Shown: positions 43,686 through 52,816, counted from the first letter of the stretch. The stretch: 64,000 nt of DNA from CAWIUB01 sp963839175 (GCA_963839175.1 CAWIUB010000002.1:108606-172605), one strand, 5' to 3'. Made by a program: numbers and translations. Notes: generated from the sequence alone by a model not told the origin.

Positions 43686-45274
43686 GGCTAGGCGCAATGC
43701 CAGGGAGTTAAGGGCTGGGCGCCTGTGTCAAGGATCGTCGGCGGCGTGTTGCCGGCGGCTGGTGGTCGTGGCCGGTCGCGGTGGTGATCTTGGTGATTCG
43801 CAGGCTGGTGGTGGGCTTGCCGGGCGGGTGCTTGTTCCAGCGGGACAGTGGGGATTTGACTCGGCGGGCGCAGACGCGGGGCCGGCGCGGTGGGTGCAGG
43901 TTGGCCAGCACGGCGCGGCCGATGTCGCCGGCTAGGTCGGTCGCGTCGGTGAGGATGTTGCCGGCGCCGGTGACCAGGGTCTGGGCGGTCTGGGCGGCGA
44001 GCTGGTAGCTGGCCCGGTCGGGGTCGGTGCCGGGCACGGTGACCACGGCGTCGGTGACGGCGACGCGCAGCGCCTGGTAGACGGTGAGCAGCGCCCACAT
44101 CTCCTGCTCGACGCCGGCGGGGTCGGCCGAGCGCAGCACCCGCCCGTGCAGCAGGGTGTGCCGCAGGGCGAGGTAGGCGATCTCGTGTTCCCACCGCTCG
44201 TGATACAGGCCGATCAGCGCCTCGGCGGGCCAGCCGCGGTGATCGGTCAAGGTGGTGGCCAGCCGGTAGCTGTCGCCGTAGCGGGTGCCGTCGTGGCAGG
44301 TGACGCTCACCTCGGCGGTGATGATCCGTACCCGCACGCCCCCGAGCAGCGACAGCACCGACCCGTCGGGCAGGTGCCGGAGAATGGGCGGGCGACGGGT
44401 GGCCCGCAACCGCACCAGGAACTGCGCCTTGGTGGCGGCGACCTCGGCCAGGAACGCCCCGGCGTCGAAGCCGCGGTCGGCCAACACCAGCATCGTGTGG
44501 TCCAGGTGGTGCAGCAGCTTGCCGGCCCAGGCCAATTCACCGTCGGCAGGCGTGCCGAACACCGCGCCGAGCAGCGCGCGGGTGCCGGTCTCCACCAGCG
44601 TCATCAACTGGATCACCGGATAGCCGGTCTGCCCGAGGGAGGCGTTCAGCTTCCCCAGCCAGCTCCGGTTCCCGGCGCTGTCGGGAACCTTGATCGACCG
44701 GCACCCGTCGAAGGCGACCGTGCGGTACCGGCCGAACATCACCCCAGGGGTGCGCGGGCGGCCCAACGGACCGGCCAACACCTCGAACAGTGCCCGCAGC
44801 GGGGCCGGACCCAGCCGGCGGCGCAGCTCCCGCAACGCCTTGCCCGACGGGGACTCGGCCTGCCCGTCCAACCCAGCGGTGAGCTTGGCCCACACACCCA
44901 GGTAGCCCAGGCCCGGGAACAGAGCCAGGGCGAGCACGAAATACAGCCCCACCCGCGAGGGCAGCATCCGCAGCCGACGCTCGGTCGTGCGGGTGTCGGC
45001 GAGCACCGCGTCAGCCAGTTCGAAGGGCACGATACGGGTCAGCTCCCCCACATGGCCCGGCGCGAACACCCCCGCCGCGACCGTGACCGTGCGGGCGATC
45101 GTCGTAACAGCAGAACGGATGGCAGACTGGGGGCGCAACGGAGGTCCTCACCGACGGTTGATCTTGGCGATTACCGTCCTACAGGGCCTCCGTTCCCATT
45201 CACGCTACGACACACCCTCAACCAGTACTTGACTCTTGGGTTTCGGTCTTAACTCCCCGGCATTGAGCCTAGCC
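43686..45274 (-). mobile_element. IS4-family insertion sequence
   Basis: 1589 bp with 27-bp inverted repeats matching at 25 positions: GGCTAGGCGCAATGCCAGGG... (43686-43712) against 45248-45274, whose complement begins GGCTAGGCTCAATGCCGGGG. The transposase stop lies inside the left repeat. The flanks show no obvious direct repeat, so later rearrangement is possible. Confidence 0.85.
43708..45138 (-). CDS. IS4-family transposase
   Basis: 476 residues. N-terminal DUF4372-like region (GELTRIVPFELADAVLADTR), then RTVAFDGCRSIKVPDSAGNR (first Asp), MLVLADRGFDAGAF (second Asp) and IGLYHERWEHEIAYLALRHT (the YREK-like Y-x2-RW-x-E signature with the Glu). The C-terminal basic tail RITKITTATGHDHQP is usual. 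Intact. Confidence 0.92.
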   Translation of the reverse strand: MRPQSAIRSAVTTIARTVTVAAGVFAPGHVGELTRIVPFELADAVLADTRTTERRLRMLPSRVGLYFVLALALFPGLGYLGVWAKLTAGLDGQAESPSGKALRELRRRLGPAPLRALFEVLAGPLGRPRTPGVMFGRYRTVAFDGCRSIKVPDSAGNRSWLGKLNASLGQTGYPVIQLMTLVETGTRALLGAVFGTPADGELAWAGKLLHHLDHTMLVLADRGFDAGAFLAEVAATKAQFLVRLRATRRPPILRHLPDGSVLSLLGGVRVRIITAEVSVTCHDGTRYGDSYRLATTLTDHRGWPAEALIGLYHERWEHEIAYLALRHTLLHGRVLRSADPAGVEQEMWALLTVYQALRVAVTDAVVTVPGTDPDRASYQLAAQTAQTLVTGAGNILTDATDLAGDIGRAVLANLHPPRRPRVCARRVKSPLSRWNKHPPGKPTTSLRITKITTATGHDHQPPATRRRRSLTQAPSP

Positions 45275-45819
45275 ACGACCGGCAGCCGACTGACCGGCCT
45301 CGCCGAGACCGATCAGATGCCACACGCCACCCGGAAGGACGCCCATGCTCGGACCGCACCAAATCACCACCTGGGCACTGCGAACGCTGAGCCTCAACCC
45401 ACAACACGCGGTAACCAACGCCGCACCCACCCCCCAGCAGCCCCGCCTCGACCGCGGCGGCTCATCGCCCTGCTCGACTCGGGCTACTGCAACTCGCCTG
45501 CGCCCTGATCTGCCACCGCCAACTCAAACGCTCATTCTGAAACGACCTCTCAGTGGGCGGCCTGTCCGAGCCGTATCTGCTCGGCGGCGTGGGCCGACTC
45601 ACGAGCAAGTATGAAAATGCAACCGCGTTAGAACTCCAATACAGCATCCGTGCAATGGTTCGTGCAATGAAAGCCTGTCAACGGGTGCTGCTCGCGGTCA
45701 CTGTGGAGGGCAGAAATGTGGGCCATGTTGGCTACAGAGGCCCCTGACTAGGCGTCTGCCCGGCCTCCTAATGCGCGAGACCTTCGAGTTGCCCCGGCTC
45801 GTTTGAATCTCCCCGTTTC
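45275..45819. other. Inter-IS DNA with a small transposase remnant
   Basis: 545 bp between IS4 and IS21. Apart from the IS5-like remnant near 45470-45539 I see no gene. A short run at 45655-45730 has lower GC than its surroundings, suggesting foreign origin. Confidence 0.45.
45470..45539 (+). pseudogene. C-terminal remnant of an IS5-type transposase
   Basis: The frame ending with TGA at 45537-45539 reads ARLGLLQLACALICHRQLKR followed by SF. The L-LACALICHR-L motif ends many IS5-family transposases. Only about 23 codons remain. Confidence 0.4.
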
Positions 45820-45935
45820 TGCTAGATCAACTTCCCCGGTCGGCGACACACCGTCTGAGTTCCGGGAGAGGTGACGGTGCCCCTTCGAGGCTGCGGCTTG
45901 TCCAGAGCTGCAAGCCGTCGAAGGGGCCCGTCCCG

Positions 45936-47291
45936 ATGTTGACATGGGAGAACTGCGTGGAAGCGCAAGCACTACGAGCGAAGGGGTGGTCGATCAGCGC
46001 GATCGCCACTCATCTCGGGCATGACCGCAAGACGATCCGCGCGTATCTGAACGGCGAGCGCCGTCCTGGTGAGCGCAAGCCTGCTCGTGCCGAGGCGACG
46101 GAAGACTTCCTCGGCTACTGCCGGCGCCGGTTGGCCGATGACCCGCATCTGTGGTCGACGACGTTGTTCGACGAGGTCGTCGACCTCGGCTTCGCCGGGT
46201 CGTATCAGGCGTTCACCGCGTCGATCCGCCGCCACGAGCTGCGGCCGCGATGTGCGGCGTGCGCGGCGAACAAGCACAAGGACCGGTCGGTGATCGAGCA
46301 CCCGGCCGGTCAGGAAGTCCAGTGGGATTGGCTGGAGCTGCCGGATGCGCCGCCGCGGTGGGGGTTCGGTGACACGGCTCATCTGCTGCTCGGGGTGTTG
46401 CCGCATTCGAGCCGGTGGCGCGGCTGGATCGCCGAGGCCGAGGACCAGCCGCATCTGATCGAGGGGCTGCACCAGGTCAGCACCCGTCTCGGCGGCCTTC
46501 CGCAGCGGTGGCGCTTCGACCGGATGGCGACGGTGTGTCATCCCGGGTCGGGGCGGATCACGGCCAGCTTCGGCCCAGTCGCAATGTATTACCAGGTCGG
46601 CATCTCGATCTGCCCTTCTCGGCATGCCTGGCGCAAGGGCGCGGTGGAGAAGAGCGCCCACACGATCGCGCAACGCTGGTGGCGCACCGTGGGTGACGAG
46701 GTGAGCGTGGCGGCGGCGCAGGCCGGCCTGGACCGCATCTGTGTCAGGTTCGACGCCCGCAAACGGATCCGCGGCGGGGTGCCGACCACGGTCGGTGAGC
46801 TGGCCGACGCCGAACCGCTGCGGGTCATGCCGGCACCGTTCCCGGCGGTCCTCGAACTCCAGCGGACCGTGACCAACCAGGCGCAGATCGCGTTCCGCGG
46901 CAACACCTACTCGCTGCTGCCCGGGCACTGCGGGGAGATTGTCACGGTGCGGCACAAGCTCGGCAGCACCACCTTCGATGTGACCGACCGGCGCGGCGCG
47001 CTGCTGGCCCACCACGTCCGCCAGGCCGACGGCGCCGGTGCGGTGGTTCGTCTGGACGAGCACGTGACCGCGTTGAGCAAGGTGGTGCTGGGCAACTTCA
47101 GCGACCGGGACCCGTGCCACCGCAAGACCCGGCGGCCACCCAGCCCCGAGGCGCTGGCCGAAGCCGAACGGCTGCGGCGCAAGCAGGCAGGCCTCGGCGA
47201 CGGCGAGCACGTGGTGATCGACTTCGCTGGCTACGCCGCTCAGACGCGCCCCATCAGCGGCACCGACGACGACCAGGCGGGGCAGCGGTGA
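45936..47291 (+). CDS. istA: IS21 transposase IstA
   Basis: 451 residues from ATG 45936. N-terminal HTH (QALRAKGWSISAIATHLGHD and RKTIRAYLNGERRPG). DDE: QEVQWDWLELPDAP (first Asp), RWRFDRMATVCHPG (second Asp) and WRKGAVEKSAHTIAQRWW (Glu). A C-terminal domain RGNTYSLLPGHCGEIVTVRH follows. Intact; its TGA overlaps the next GTG. Confidence 0.93.
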   Translation: MLTWENCVEAQALRAKGWSISAIATHLGHDRKTIRAYLNGERRPGERKPARAEATEDFLGYCRRRLADDPHLWSTTLFDEVVDLGFAGSYQAFTASIRRHELRPRCAACAANKHKDRSVIEHPAGQEVQWDWLELPDAPPRWGFGDTAHLLLGVLPHSSRWRGWIAEAEDQPHLIEGLHQVSTRLGGLPQRWRFDRMATVCHPGSGRITASFGPVAMYYQVGISICPSRHAWRKGAVEKSAHTIAQRWWRTVGDEVSVAAAQAGLDRICVRFDARKRIRGGVPTTVGELADAEPLRVMPAPFPAVLELQRTVTNQAQIAFRGNTYSLLPGHCGEIVTVRHKLGSTTFDVTDRRGALLAHHVRQADGAGAVVRLDEHVTALSKVVLGNFSDRDPCHRKTRRPPSPEALAEAERLRRKQAGLGDGEHVVIDFAGYAAQTRPISGTDDDQAGQR

Positions 47292-47710
47292 GCGCCTCCA
47301 TCGATGCCGTTGAGGAACGCACACTCACGCAGTGGGCCGAGACAGCCGAGCAGGCGGTCCGGGTGTTGACCCACCGCACCCGACCCGCCCTCGGCGAGCT
47401 GACCGACCCGGTGCACGCGGCCGAGGTCATCGCCGACCTCGCGTCGCTGGCCGCGATGCTGCCGCAGCTGCTCGACCAACTCGCCCGCTGGCTGCTCGAG
47501 CAGCAGAACGACGGCCGGTTGCGTGTCGAGGGCCTCGCGCCTCACAGCGAGCTCTGCCAGGCGGTGCACGCCGCCGTCGGCGCGCTCGCCCACGCCGGCG
47601 AATGCTCGCGGTGGGCCGGGCACGCCCTGGACACCGCGCACCAGCACGCCGCGCACCTCGCCGCCATCGACCACATCGGTGACCGCGACGGCGAGTGGGG
47701 TCAGCGGTGA
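47288..47710 (+). CDS. Unknown 140-aa protein between istA and istB
   Basis: GTG 47288 overlaps the istA stop (GTGA). The product is all-helical: MSASIDAVEERTLTQWAETA, then AAEVIADLASLAAMLPQLLD, QLARWLLEQQNDGRLRVEG and AVHAAVGALAHAGECSRWAG. No domain recognised. Its stop overlaps the istB start in the same way, so it is translated with the transposition proteins and may regulate or assist IstA/IstB. Confidence 0.7.
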   Translation: MSASIDAVEERTLTQWAETAEQAVRVLTHRTRPALGELTDPVHAAEVIADLASLAAMLPQLLDQLARWLLEQQNDGRLRVEGLAPHSELCQAVHAAVGALAHAGECSRWAGHALDTAHQHAAHLAAIDHIGDRDGEWGQR

Positions 47711-48552
47711 CCGCGCGGACACGCACGGCGGCCGAGACGCCCGAGCCGATGAGTGGTGGCGAGGCGGCGGTCTACCAGCGGCTGCGGGCACACCTGGACG
47801 TCCTTCGGCTCGGCGCCGCAGCCGAGTCACTGTCCACCGTGCTGGACGCAGCACGGATCGAGGACCTGTCGCTGATCGCCACGCTGGAACGGCTGCTCGC
47901 GGTCGAGGTCGCCGCCGTCGAAACACGCCGGCACACCGGGCTGCTGCGCTTCGCCTGCCTGCCGGCGCCTTACGCGATAGAGGATTTCGACTTCTCCGCC
48001 CAACCCGGCGTGGACGAGAAACTCATCCGCGAACTGGCCTCGCTGCGCTTCCTCGACGACGCCGGCAACGTGCTGCTGGTCGGACCACCCGGCACCGGCA
48101 AGACAATGATCGCCATCGGCCTGGCCCGCGCCGCCGTCCACGCCGGGCACCGGGTCTACTTCACCACCGCCGCCGACCTGGCCAAACGCTGCCGACGCGC
48201 CGCCCTCGAAGGCCGCTGGGCGACCGCGATGCGGTTCTTCTGCGGCCCGCGGCTGCTCGTCATCGACGAGTTCGCCTACGCCCGGCACAACCCGGACCCC
48301 GAAGCGAACACCGCCTTGTTCGAGGTGATCAGCCGCCGCTACCTGAAGTCCTCGACCATCGTGACCAGCCATGCCGGGATCGCGTCCTGGGGAGAACGGC
48401 TGGCCGACCCGATGCTGGCCGCGAGCTTGTTGGACCGGCTATTGCATCGCGGCGTCGTGGTCGCGATCGACGGGCCGTCCTACCGGATGCGGGCCCACCA
48501 GCAACGCACCGAACAACTCCGTGCGGCCATCAACGCCGCCACGTCGTCGTGA
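47707..48552 (+). CDS. istB: IS21 helper ATPase IstB
   Basis: 281 residues from GTG 47707. AAA+ motifs: Walker A LLVGPPGTGKTMIAIGLARA (about 122-141), Walker B PRLLVIDEFAYARHN, and sensor region SSTIVTSHAGIASWGERLAD with DPMLAASLLDRLLHRGVVV. The N-terminal helix RLRAHLDVLRLGAAAESLST is the usual IstB start. Assembles on target DNA and activates IstA. Intact; overlaps both neighbours. Confidence 0.94.
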   Translation: MTARTRTAAETPEPMSGGEAAVYQRLRAHLDVLRLGAAAESLSTVLDAARIEDLSLIATLERLLAVEVAAVETRRHTGLLRFACLPAPYAIEDFDFSAQPGVDEKLIRELASLRFLDDAGNVLLVGPPGTGKTMIAIGLARAAVHAGHRVYFTTAADLAKRCRRAALEGRWATAMRFFCGPRLLVIDEFAYARHNPDPEANTALFEVISRRYLKSSTIVTSHAGIASWGERLADPMLAASLLDRLLHRGVVVAIDGPSYRMRAHQQRTEQLRAAINAATSS

Positions 48553-48854
48553 TCGCCTGCGCGCAGTGCGGCACCGCGATGCCCACCCCCACCGGGCGGG
48601 CATCGCGGCGGCGCTACTGCAGCGACGCCTGCCGCAAGATCGCCTGGACCCGCCGCCAGCACAACCCAACACCCGACCCGGACCTCGGCATCCTCACCGA
48701 CTCCGTCGTCGTCGCGACTGCGTCCCGCGACGCAGTCCCGACCCACGGTGGGCAGCACCGCTGCCCACACTGCCGACAGCCACTCGCCGTGATCAGCGTC
48801 CTCGTCCCCGCCGCGGCCGCCCACGTCAACACACCCGAGGTCACCCATGCCTGA
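48549..48854 (+). CDS. Zinc-ribbon protein 1 of the IS21 element
   Basis: 101 residues from GTG 48549 overlapping the istB stop. Two CxxC pairs near the start (CAQC...YCSDAC), with RRRYCSDACRKIAWTRRQHN, form a zinc finger like those in DUF-type ribbon or MYND-like proteins. A second CPHCRQP pair follows in the middle, then a hydrophobic tail. Probably binds DNA or a protein partner; its role in the element is unknown. Confidence 0.65.
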   Translation: MIACAQCGTAMPTPTGRASRRRYCSDACRKIAWTRRQHNPTPDPDLGILTDSVVVATASRDAVPTHGGQHRCPHCRQPLAVISVLVPAAAAHVNTPEVTHA

Positions 48855-49209
48855 ACACCGGTCGCGAGACGACAACGAGACGACAACCAGCCCCTGCCCG
48901 ATCTGCGGCAACCGCTTCACCCCCGTCCGTCGGCAGCGGTACTGCACCAACGCGTGCCGTCAGATCGCCCACCGGCGCCGCCACCACAACACCGAACCAG
49001 CCCAGATGCCAGCCCTCGCCCCTCGGCGCGTCAACACCGTCTACATCTGCCGGGAATGCGAACAGCGTTACCTCGGCGAGCAATGGTGCTCCGACTGCAA
49101 CCGACCTTGCCGCCGACTGGGCACCGGGGGCAGCTGCCCACACTGCGACGAGCCAGTCGCGATCCAAGACCTGACCACCACCACGAATGGAGCGGCCATG
49201 CGCACCTGA
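48847..49209 (+). CDS. Zinc-ribbon protein 2 of the IS21 element
   Basis: 120 residues from ATG 48847, overlapping the preceding gene by 8 nt. CPICGNRFTPVRRQRYCTNA followed by CRQIAHRRRHHN repeats the finger of the gene before, so the two are tandem paralogues. Three further CxxC pairs come later (CREC, CSDC, CPHC). The last gene before the IS21 right end. Confidence 0.65.
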   Translation: MPEHRSRDDNETTTSPCPICGNRFTPVRRQRYCTNACRQIAHRRRHHNTEPAQMPALAPRRVNTVYICRECEQRYLGEQWCSDCNRPCRRLGTGGSCPHCDEPVAIQDLTTTTNGAAMRT

Positions 49210-49349
49210 ACCGCTACGCTGAACACCGCCAGCCCTGAGGAAGATGATCTAGCAACTCTGAGGAATTTCGGCGAGCGGCAGCAGAGTGATGGTCGCCGGG
49301 TCCGCTTCAGTATGGCCAAGGTGAACCTTTGGCACACTCTCGATCCGTA

Positions 49350-49577
49350 TCAGTCCGGCTGCCGGGCATAGGCTTGTTTAGCCAGCGGATCCTCGGCGGG
49401 AAGTATGTCGGCGCCCGCCACCAGCGTGCTATGCGTTGCCATGAACTCGCGTTCTAGAGCCGGCACGACGCGGTGTGGCGCTAGGTCGTCCGTGAGTTGG
49501 CGGATGTAGGTCGAGCTCGGGTGGGCCGCGAGGAGGCGGACTCGGGCGTCACCGCTGCCGCGTGGGCTGACGGGCAC
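49350..49577 (-). CDS. Short unknown gene or gene fragment
   Basis: 75 codons from GTG 49577: MPVSPRGSGDARVRLLAAHP, then SSTYIRQLTDDLAPHRVVPA and LEREFMATHSTLVAGADILP. The coding character continues a little upstream (VQLFVTDGAGLPAAVV) before an in-frame stop, so this may be the C-terminus of a longer lost gene. No family recognised. Confidence 0.3.
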   Translation of the reverse strand: MPVSPRGSGDARVRLLAAHPSSTYIRQLTDDLAPHRVVPALEREFMATHSTLVAGADILPAEDPLAKQAYARQPD

Positions 49578-49651
49578 GACCGCTGCGGGGAGGCCGGCGC
49601 CGTCGGTGACGAATAGTTGGACAGAAGCCTGACGCTCGGCTGGTCACGCTC

Positions 49652-50113
49652 ATGTCAGCTGTCGAACTCCTACTCGATCCGCAACCGCGAGCACCTGAAT
49701 CGCTGGCAGTCGTCGAGCAGTTGGCCGCAACGGTTAGGGCGTCTGTTCTGCCGAGGAGCGAGAGAGACTCCATGCTTGGGAGCCTGTCGTGGCTGCGGAA
49801 GCAGTCCATCAGCCAAGCAGCCCGCAGCCTCGCGTCCACACTCGGCGACCGGCTCTACATGCAGGAATCCGCACCCAAGTTCCTGGCGAGGTGCTACGAC
49901 CTTCGAAGCCAGCTAGTCCACGGCCACGAGCAGATGCCCGCATTCGACGAAGTCAACCAGCGCGGAGCCGAACTGGAACGCATGGTCGGTGACCTCATCG
50001 GCATCTCGATCATCAGCCGAATCGAGATCGGTTCCCAGACCACCTTCACCGGTGCACATCCAGCCGACGACTGGGATGGCGATCCGACGAATATCCCACT
50101 CGAAGCCCACTGA
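49652..50113 (+). CDS. HEPN-like (ApeA-type C-terminal) protein, possibly a fragment
   Basis: 153 residues from ATG 49652: MSAVELLLDPQPRAPESLAV, SISQAARSLASTLGDRLYMQ and SAPKFLARCYDLRSQLVHGH. The RSQLVH (RX4H) motif within an all-helical domain fits ApeA-like HEPN domains, which act as RNases in defence and toxin systems. ApeA proteins are about 400 residues, so the N-terminal part is absent. A further defence-type fragment follows at 50223. Confidence 0.55.
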   Translation: MSAVELLLDPQPRAPESLAVVEQLAATVRASVLPRSERDSMLGSLSWLRKQSISQAARSLASTLGDRLYMQESAPKFLARCYDLRSQLVHGHEQMPAFDEVNQRGAELERMVGDLIGISIISRIEIGSQTTFTGAHPADDWDGDPTNIPLEAH

Positions 50114-50222
50114 GACGACGCGGTAGCCGTGCTAGTCGTCGGCTATGCCGCGTAGCGTGCGCGCACACGCTCCAGCCGCGTTGAATGGACTTCGATCCTC
50201 GTCCGGCGAGAAGATGCCGCCC

Positions 50223-50387
50223 ATGAAAGAAGACGTCCTTGAGCAGGTCGTGGAGGATTATCTGCAACTCTGCGGGTACTTCACGCGGCATAACCTGCGA
50301 TTCAAGCCCGATCGGTCCGCTCCCGGCTTCGTGTCGGATCAAGACTCAGTCCCCAGCGACGTCGACGTGTCGGTGAGGTGGATGTAG
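50223..50387 (+). pseudogene. N-terminal fragment of a restriction-nuclease-like gene
   Basis: From ATG 50223: MKEDVLEQVVEDYLQLCGYF, then TRHNLRFKPDRSAPGFVSDQ and DSVPSDVDV, after which unrelated DNA gives a stop at 50387. The start and the SD(I/V)DV pattern recall hypothetical PD-(D/E)XK-like proteins (DYLQ..GYFT..N..F.P......SDIDV). Only 45 codons remain. Confidence 0.4.
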
Positions 50388-50520
50388 GCCGCGTTGGTGT
50401 CGCGGTCGTAGGTGATCCGCACGGCTCACTGGCCCCGGTCGCCCGCGACCGGTCCGATCCACACCTCGTCCTTCGATGTCCTCCGACGGGGTTGACCCTC
50501 ACATCATGTGAGACTTTGCC

Positions 50521-51189
50521 GTGGTGGACGTGAGACAGCGAAGAGCACCTCTGGTCGTGATCGGGGCCGGACCGGGTATCGGCGGTTCGGTGGCTCGGCG
50601 GTTCGCGAGCGAGGGCTTGCCGGTTGCGCTCATCGCTCGCACGACGAAGACGGTGCACGCCGTGGCCGAGACGCTCGAGCCGTACGGCGTGGCGACCTTG
50701 ACCTGGACCGCCGACGTCGCCGACGAGGCGGCCCTGGTGGCGGCGCTGGACACCTCGAACGCAACGTTCGGTGTCCCGGAGGCCGTCGTCTACAACGCCG
50801 CGGTCGTCCAGCATGACGCGCCGGGCGAGCTGTCGGTGCAGAGACACCAAGCGGCGTGGGCGGTGAACGTCGTTGGTGCGATCACCGCCGCCGCGCACCT
50901 GGCGCCGGCAATGGCGCAACGCGGCGGCGGCTCGTTCCTCGTCACCAGCGGCATGCCTGAGCCGGACCCGCAGTACACAAGCCTCTCGCTGGGCAAGGCC
51001 GGGGTGCGCACGCTCGTCTCGCTGCTGGACAAGCAGTACGGCCAGGCCGGCGTGCACTTCGCCGTAGTCACCGTGGCCGGCACGGTCGAGCCGGGGACGG
51101 TCTTCGATCCGGATGACATCGCCGAGCACTACTGGCGTCTGCACTGCCAACCACGCGGCCAGTGGCAGCGCGAGATCGTCCATGGTTAG
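50521..51189 (+). CDS. SDR-fold protein lacking the catalytic tyrosine
   Basis: 222 residues from GTG 50521. NAD(P)-binding GAGPGIGGSVARRFASEGLP, then VYNAAVVQHDAPGE (the NAA-like motif) and SFLVTSGMPEPDPQYTSLSL with GKAGVRTLV. In the SDR catalytic motif YxxxK the Tyr position is Leu (LSLGK), so dehydrogenase activity is doubtful. Short for an SDR (usual about 250). Confidence 0.8.
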   Translation: MVDVRQRRAPLVVIGAGPGIGGSVARRFASEGLPVALIARTTKTVHAVAETLEPYGVATLTWTADVADEAALVAALDTSNATFGVPEAVVYNAAVVQHDAPGELSVQRHQAAWAVNVVGAITAAAHLAPAMAQRGGGSFLVTSGMPEPDPQYTSLSLGKAGVRTLVSLLDKQYGQAGVHFAVVTVAGTVEPGTVFDPDDIAEHYWRLHCQPRGQWQREIVHG

Positions 51190-51276
51190 AAGCAGAAGCG
51201 CTCTACTTAGGCTCCGAGGGTGTTAAACGAGCCCCGATCGCTCGCCCGGGAAGTGGAATCACGACAGGAGGTGTCC

Positions 51277-51564
51277 ATGACGCCGTACTGGATCAACACG
51301 TTCATCGACATTAGCAACGAGGCCAAGCTGGCTCGTTATGTCGAACTGGCCGGCCCGGCCATGCGCGCAGCGGGTGGACGCTTCCTGGCGCGCGGCAACC
51401 CGGCACACGTTTTCGAGGGCGGGACGGCTCTGCGCACGACGATCATCGAGTTCGACACCGTCGAGGCCGCTGTGGACGCGTACAACAGTTCCGGATACCA
51501 AGAGGCGCTCCGCGCACTGGGCGACGGTGCCCGCAGGGACATACGCATAGTCGAGGGGATTTGA
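51277..51564 (+). CDS. DUF1330-family protein
   Basis: 95 residues from ATG 51277 with a strong AGGAGGTG site. MTPYWINTFIDISNEAKLAR, YVELAGPAMRAAGGRFLARG, then FEGGTALRTTIIEFDTVEAA and YNSSGYQEALRAL follow the DUF1330 dimeric alpha/beta-barrel pattern. Function unknown. It lies 87 bp after the SDR gene, possibly one operon. Confidence 0.9.
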   Translation: MTPYWINTFIDISNEAKLARYVELAGPAMRAAGGRFLARGNPAHVFEGGTALRTTIIEFDTVEAAVDAYNSSGYQEALRALGDGARRDIRIVEGI

Positions 51565-51976
51565 GTAGCACGAATCAACGCTGAAGAAGCGCGCCGGATC
51601 TGGCCCGAGTCGGGTTGAGTCGACATACAGATCGATCCGTGCGCGGACGCTACGCGCGCGAGGGGTGCGCGATATCGAAGGATACGCGCGTCAAGATGCG
51701 CCGCTCATGGCCGCTCAAGATTGCCCGCTGCACCGCCTCGCGGCGTCCGGGACGCTGATCGACGGTAAGCAACGTCCAATGGCGTCCGCGGCTTGGGTCT
51801 GGTCGCCGTCACCGCGGCCAACGGTGTCTGGCCTCCGCCTGCGCGCCTGCGCACGACGCCTCATACGAGCGGACACGGGCCTCGCGCGCACTATCGCGAC
51901 CGTCGCCGACTGCTGTACTTTGCTGCTGTACCCGGCCCGAGAAGATCATCTATAGCCCGCGGAGGGCCCGGAAACA
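51565..51976. other. No gene recognised
   Basis: 412 bp. Small open frames lack motifs. It may hold the promoter of the HTH gene that follows. Confidence 0.45.
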
Positions 51977-52393
51977 TTGGTCGGCCTGAGGGGATACAAA
52001 TTGAACCTTGCCGTGCGGACATACCTGGCGGCCGGGGTGCCAGCCCGGAGGGCGTGCCGGAGGTCCCCTCGGCACCGCCAGCACCGGATTGCCAAACGGC
52101 TGCCCGCTGAGTCGATCCAGCAGCTGGTTGCCGAGTATGCCGCGGGGACCCCGGCAGCGGAGCTTGGCCGGCGCTACGGCGTGGCGAAGAGCACCGTGCT
52201 GACTCTCCTGCGAGTAGCTGACGTATCCGTCCGGTACCCACGGCTGAGCGCTGCCGACGTCGCACGGGCCGTCGAGCTCTACGGCCAGGGAATGCCTCAG
52301 ACCGAGATTGCTGTCCAGGTGGGCCGAAGCCCTGGTGCCGTCTGGCACGTCTTGCAGCGAGCTGGCTTGGTGGGTCGGAGCAAGTCGCTGTGA
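51977..52393 (+). CDS. HTH-domain protein, possibly a recombinase C-terminal remnant
   Basis: About 138 codons; the true start is uncertain because the first 40 residues are basic and non-conserved. Two HTH units: IQQLVAEYAAGTPAAELGRR with YGVAKSTVLTLLRVADV, then AVELYGQGMPQTEIAVQVGR with SPGAVWHVLQRAGLV. They resemble the C-terminal HTH of serine recombinases and resolvase-like proteins, so it may be a truncated integrase of a lost element. Confidence 0.5.
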   Translation: MVGLRGYKLNLAVRTYLAAGVPARRACRRSPRHRQHRIAKRLPAESIQQLVAEYAAGTPAAELGRRYGVAKSTVLTLLRVADVSVRYPRLSAADVARAVELYGQGMPQTEIAVQVGRSPGAVWHVLQRAGLVGRSKSL

Positions 52394-52816
52394 TCGCCAC
52401 GACGTCCGGCGCCCCGTCCACGGCATAGAGTCAGATAACTTCGATCGCTGACAGCGGCATAGAGGGGACGACCGGTCCGCAGTGCGGCCTGAGCGGACAG
52501 GTCGATTGTCAATTGGCACCGGCCTTTGTCTGCGAGTGGTGGGGTCGATTATGGACCGACCAGCCCGAGTCGTCGGAGTTCCACGAGCGAGTACTTGCAG
52601 CATGCCCTGAGTTGAACGTCGTTGAGGCGGGAGTACACGGCGGCGCCGTCGGTCTTGATGCCGGATGTCCGGTCACCCAGTGTGGATCATCCTTGCGGGT
52701 GACTTATCTGCGGCGCAACTTGCCTAGATTCAGCCCGATGAGTTAGACATCGGCTGCCGAGTAGTACGGCGGTTTGTGGCCGCACAGGCGCTCCGTCGAG
52801 AGATCTGAGGTCCGGG
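52394..52816. other. No gene recognised
   Basis: 423 bp upstream of the phosphoesterase remnant. No coding signal or repeat seen; presumably it contains the former promoter of that gene. Confidence 0.45.

Larger units (their letters stand above)
45820..49254 (+). mobile_element. IS21-family element carrying three extra genes
   Basis: 3435 bp. Ends: TGCTAGATCAACTTCCCC (45820-45837), matched by the complement of 49237-49254, TGCTAGATCATCTTCCTC (16 of 18). It has the TG...CA tips usual in the family. Contents: istA, a 140-aa gene, istB and two cysteine-rich genes, each overlapping the next by a few bases. Ordinary IS21 elements are 2-2.5 kb with istAB only. No target duplication is visible in the flanks. 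Confidence 0.85.
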
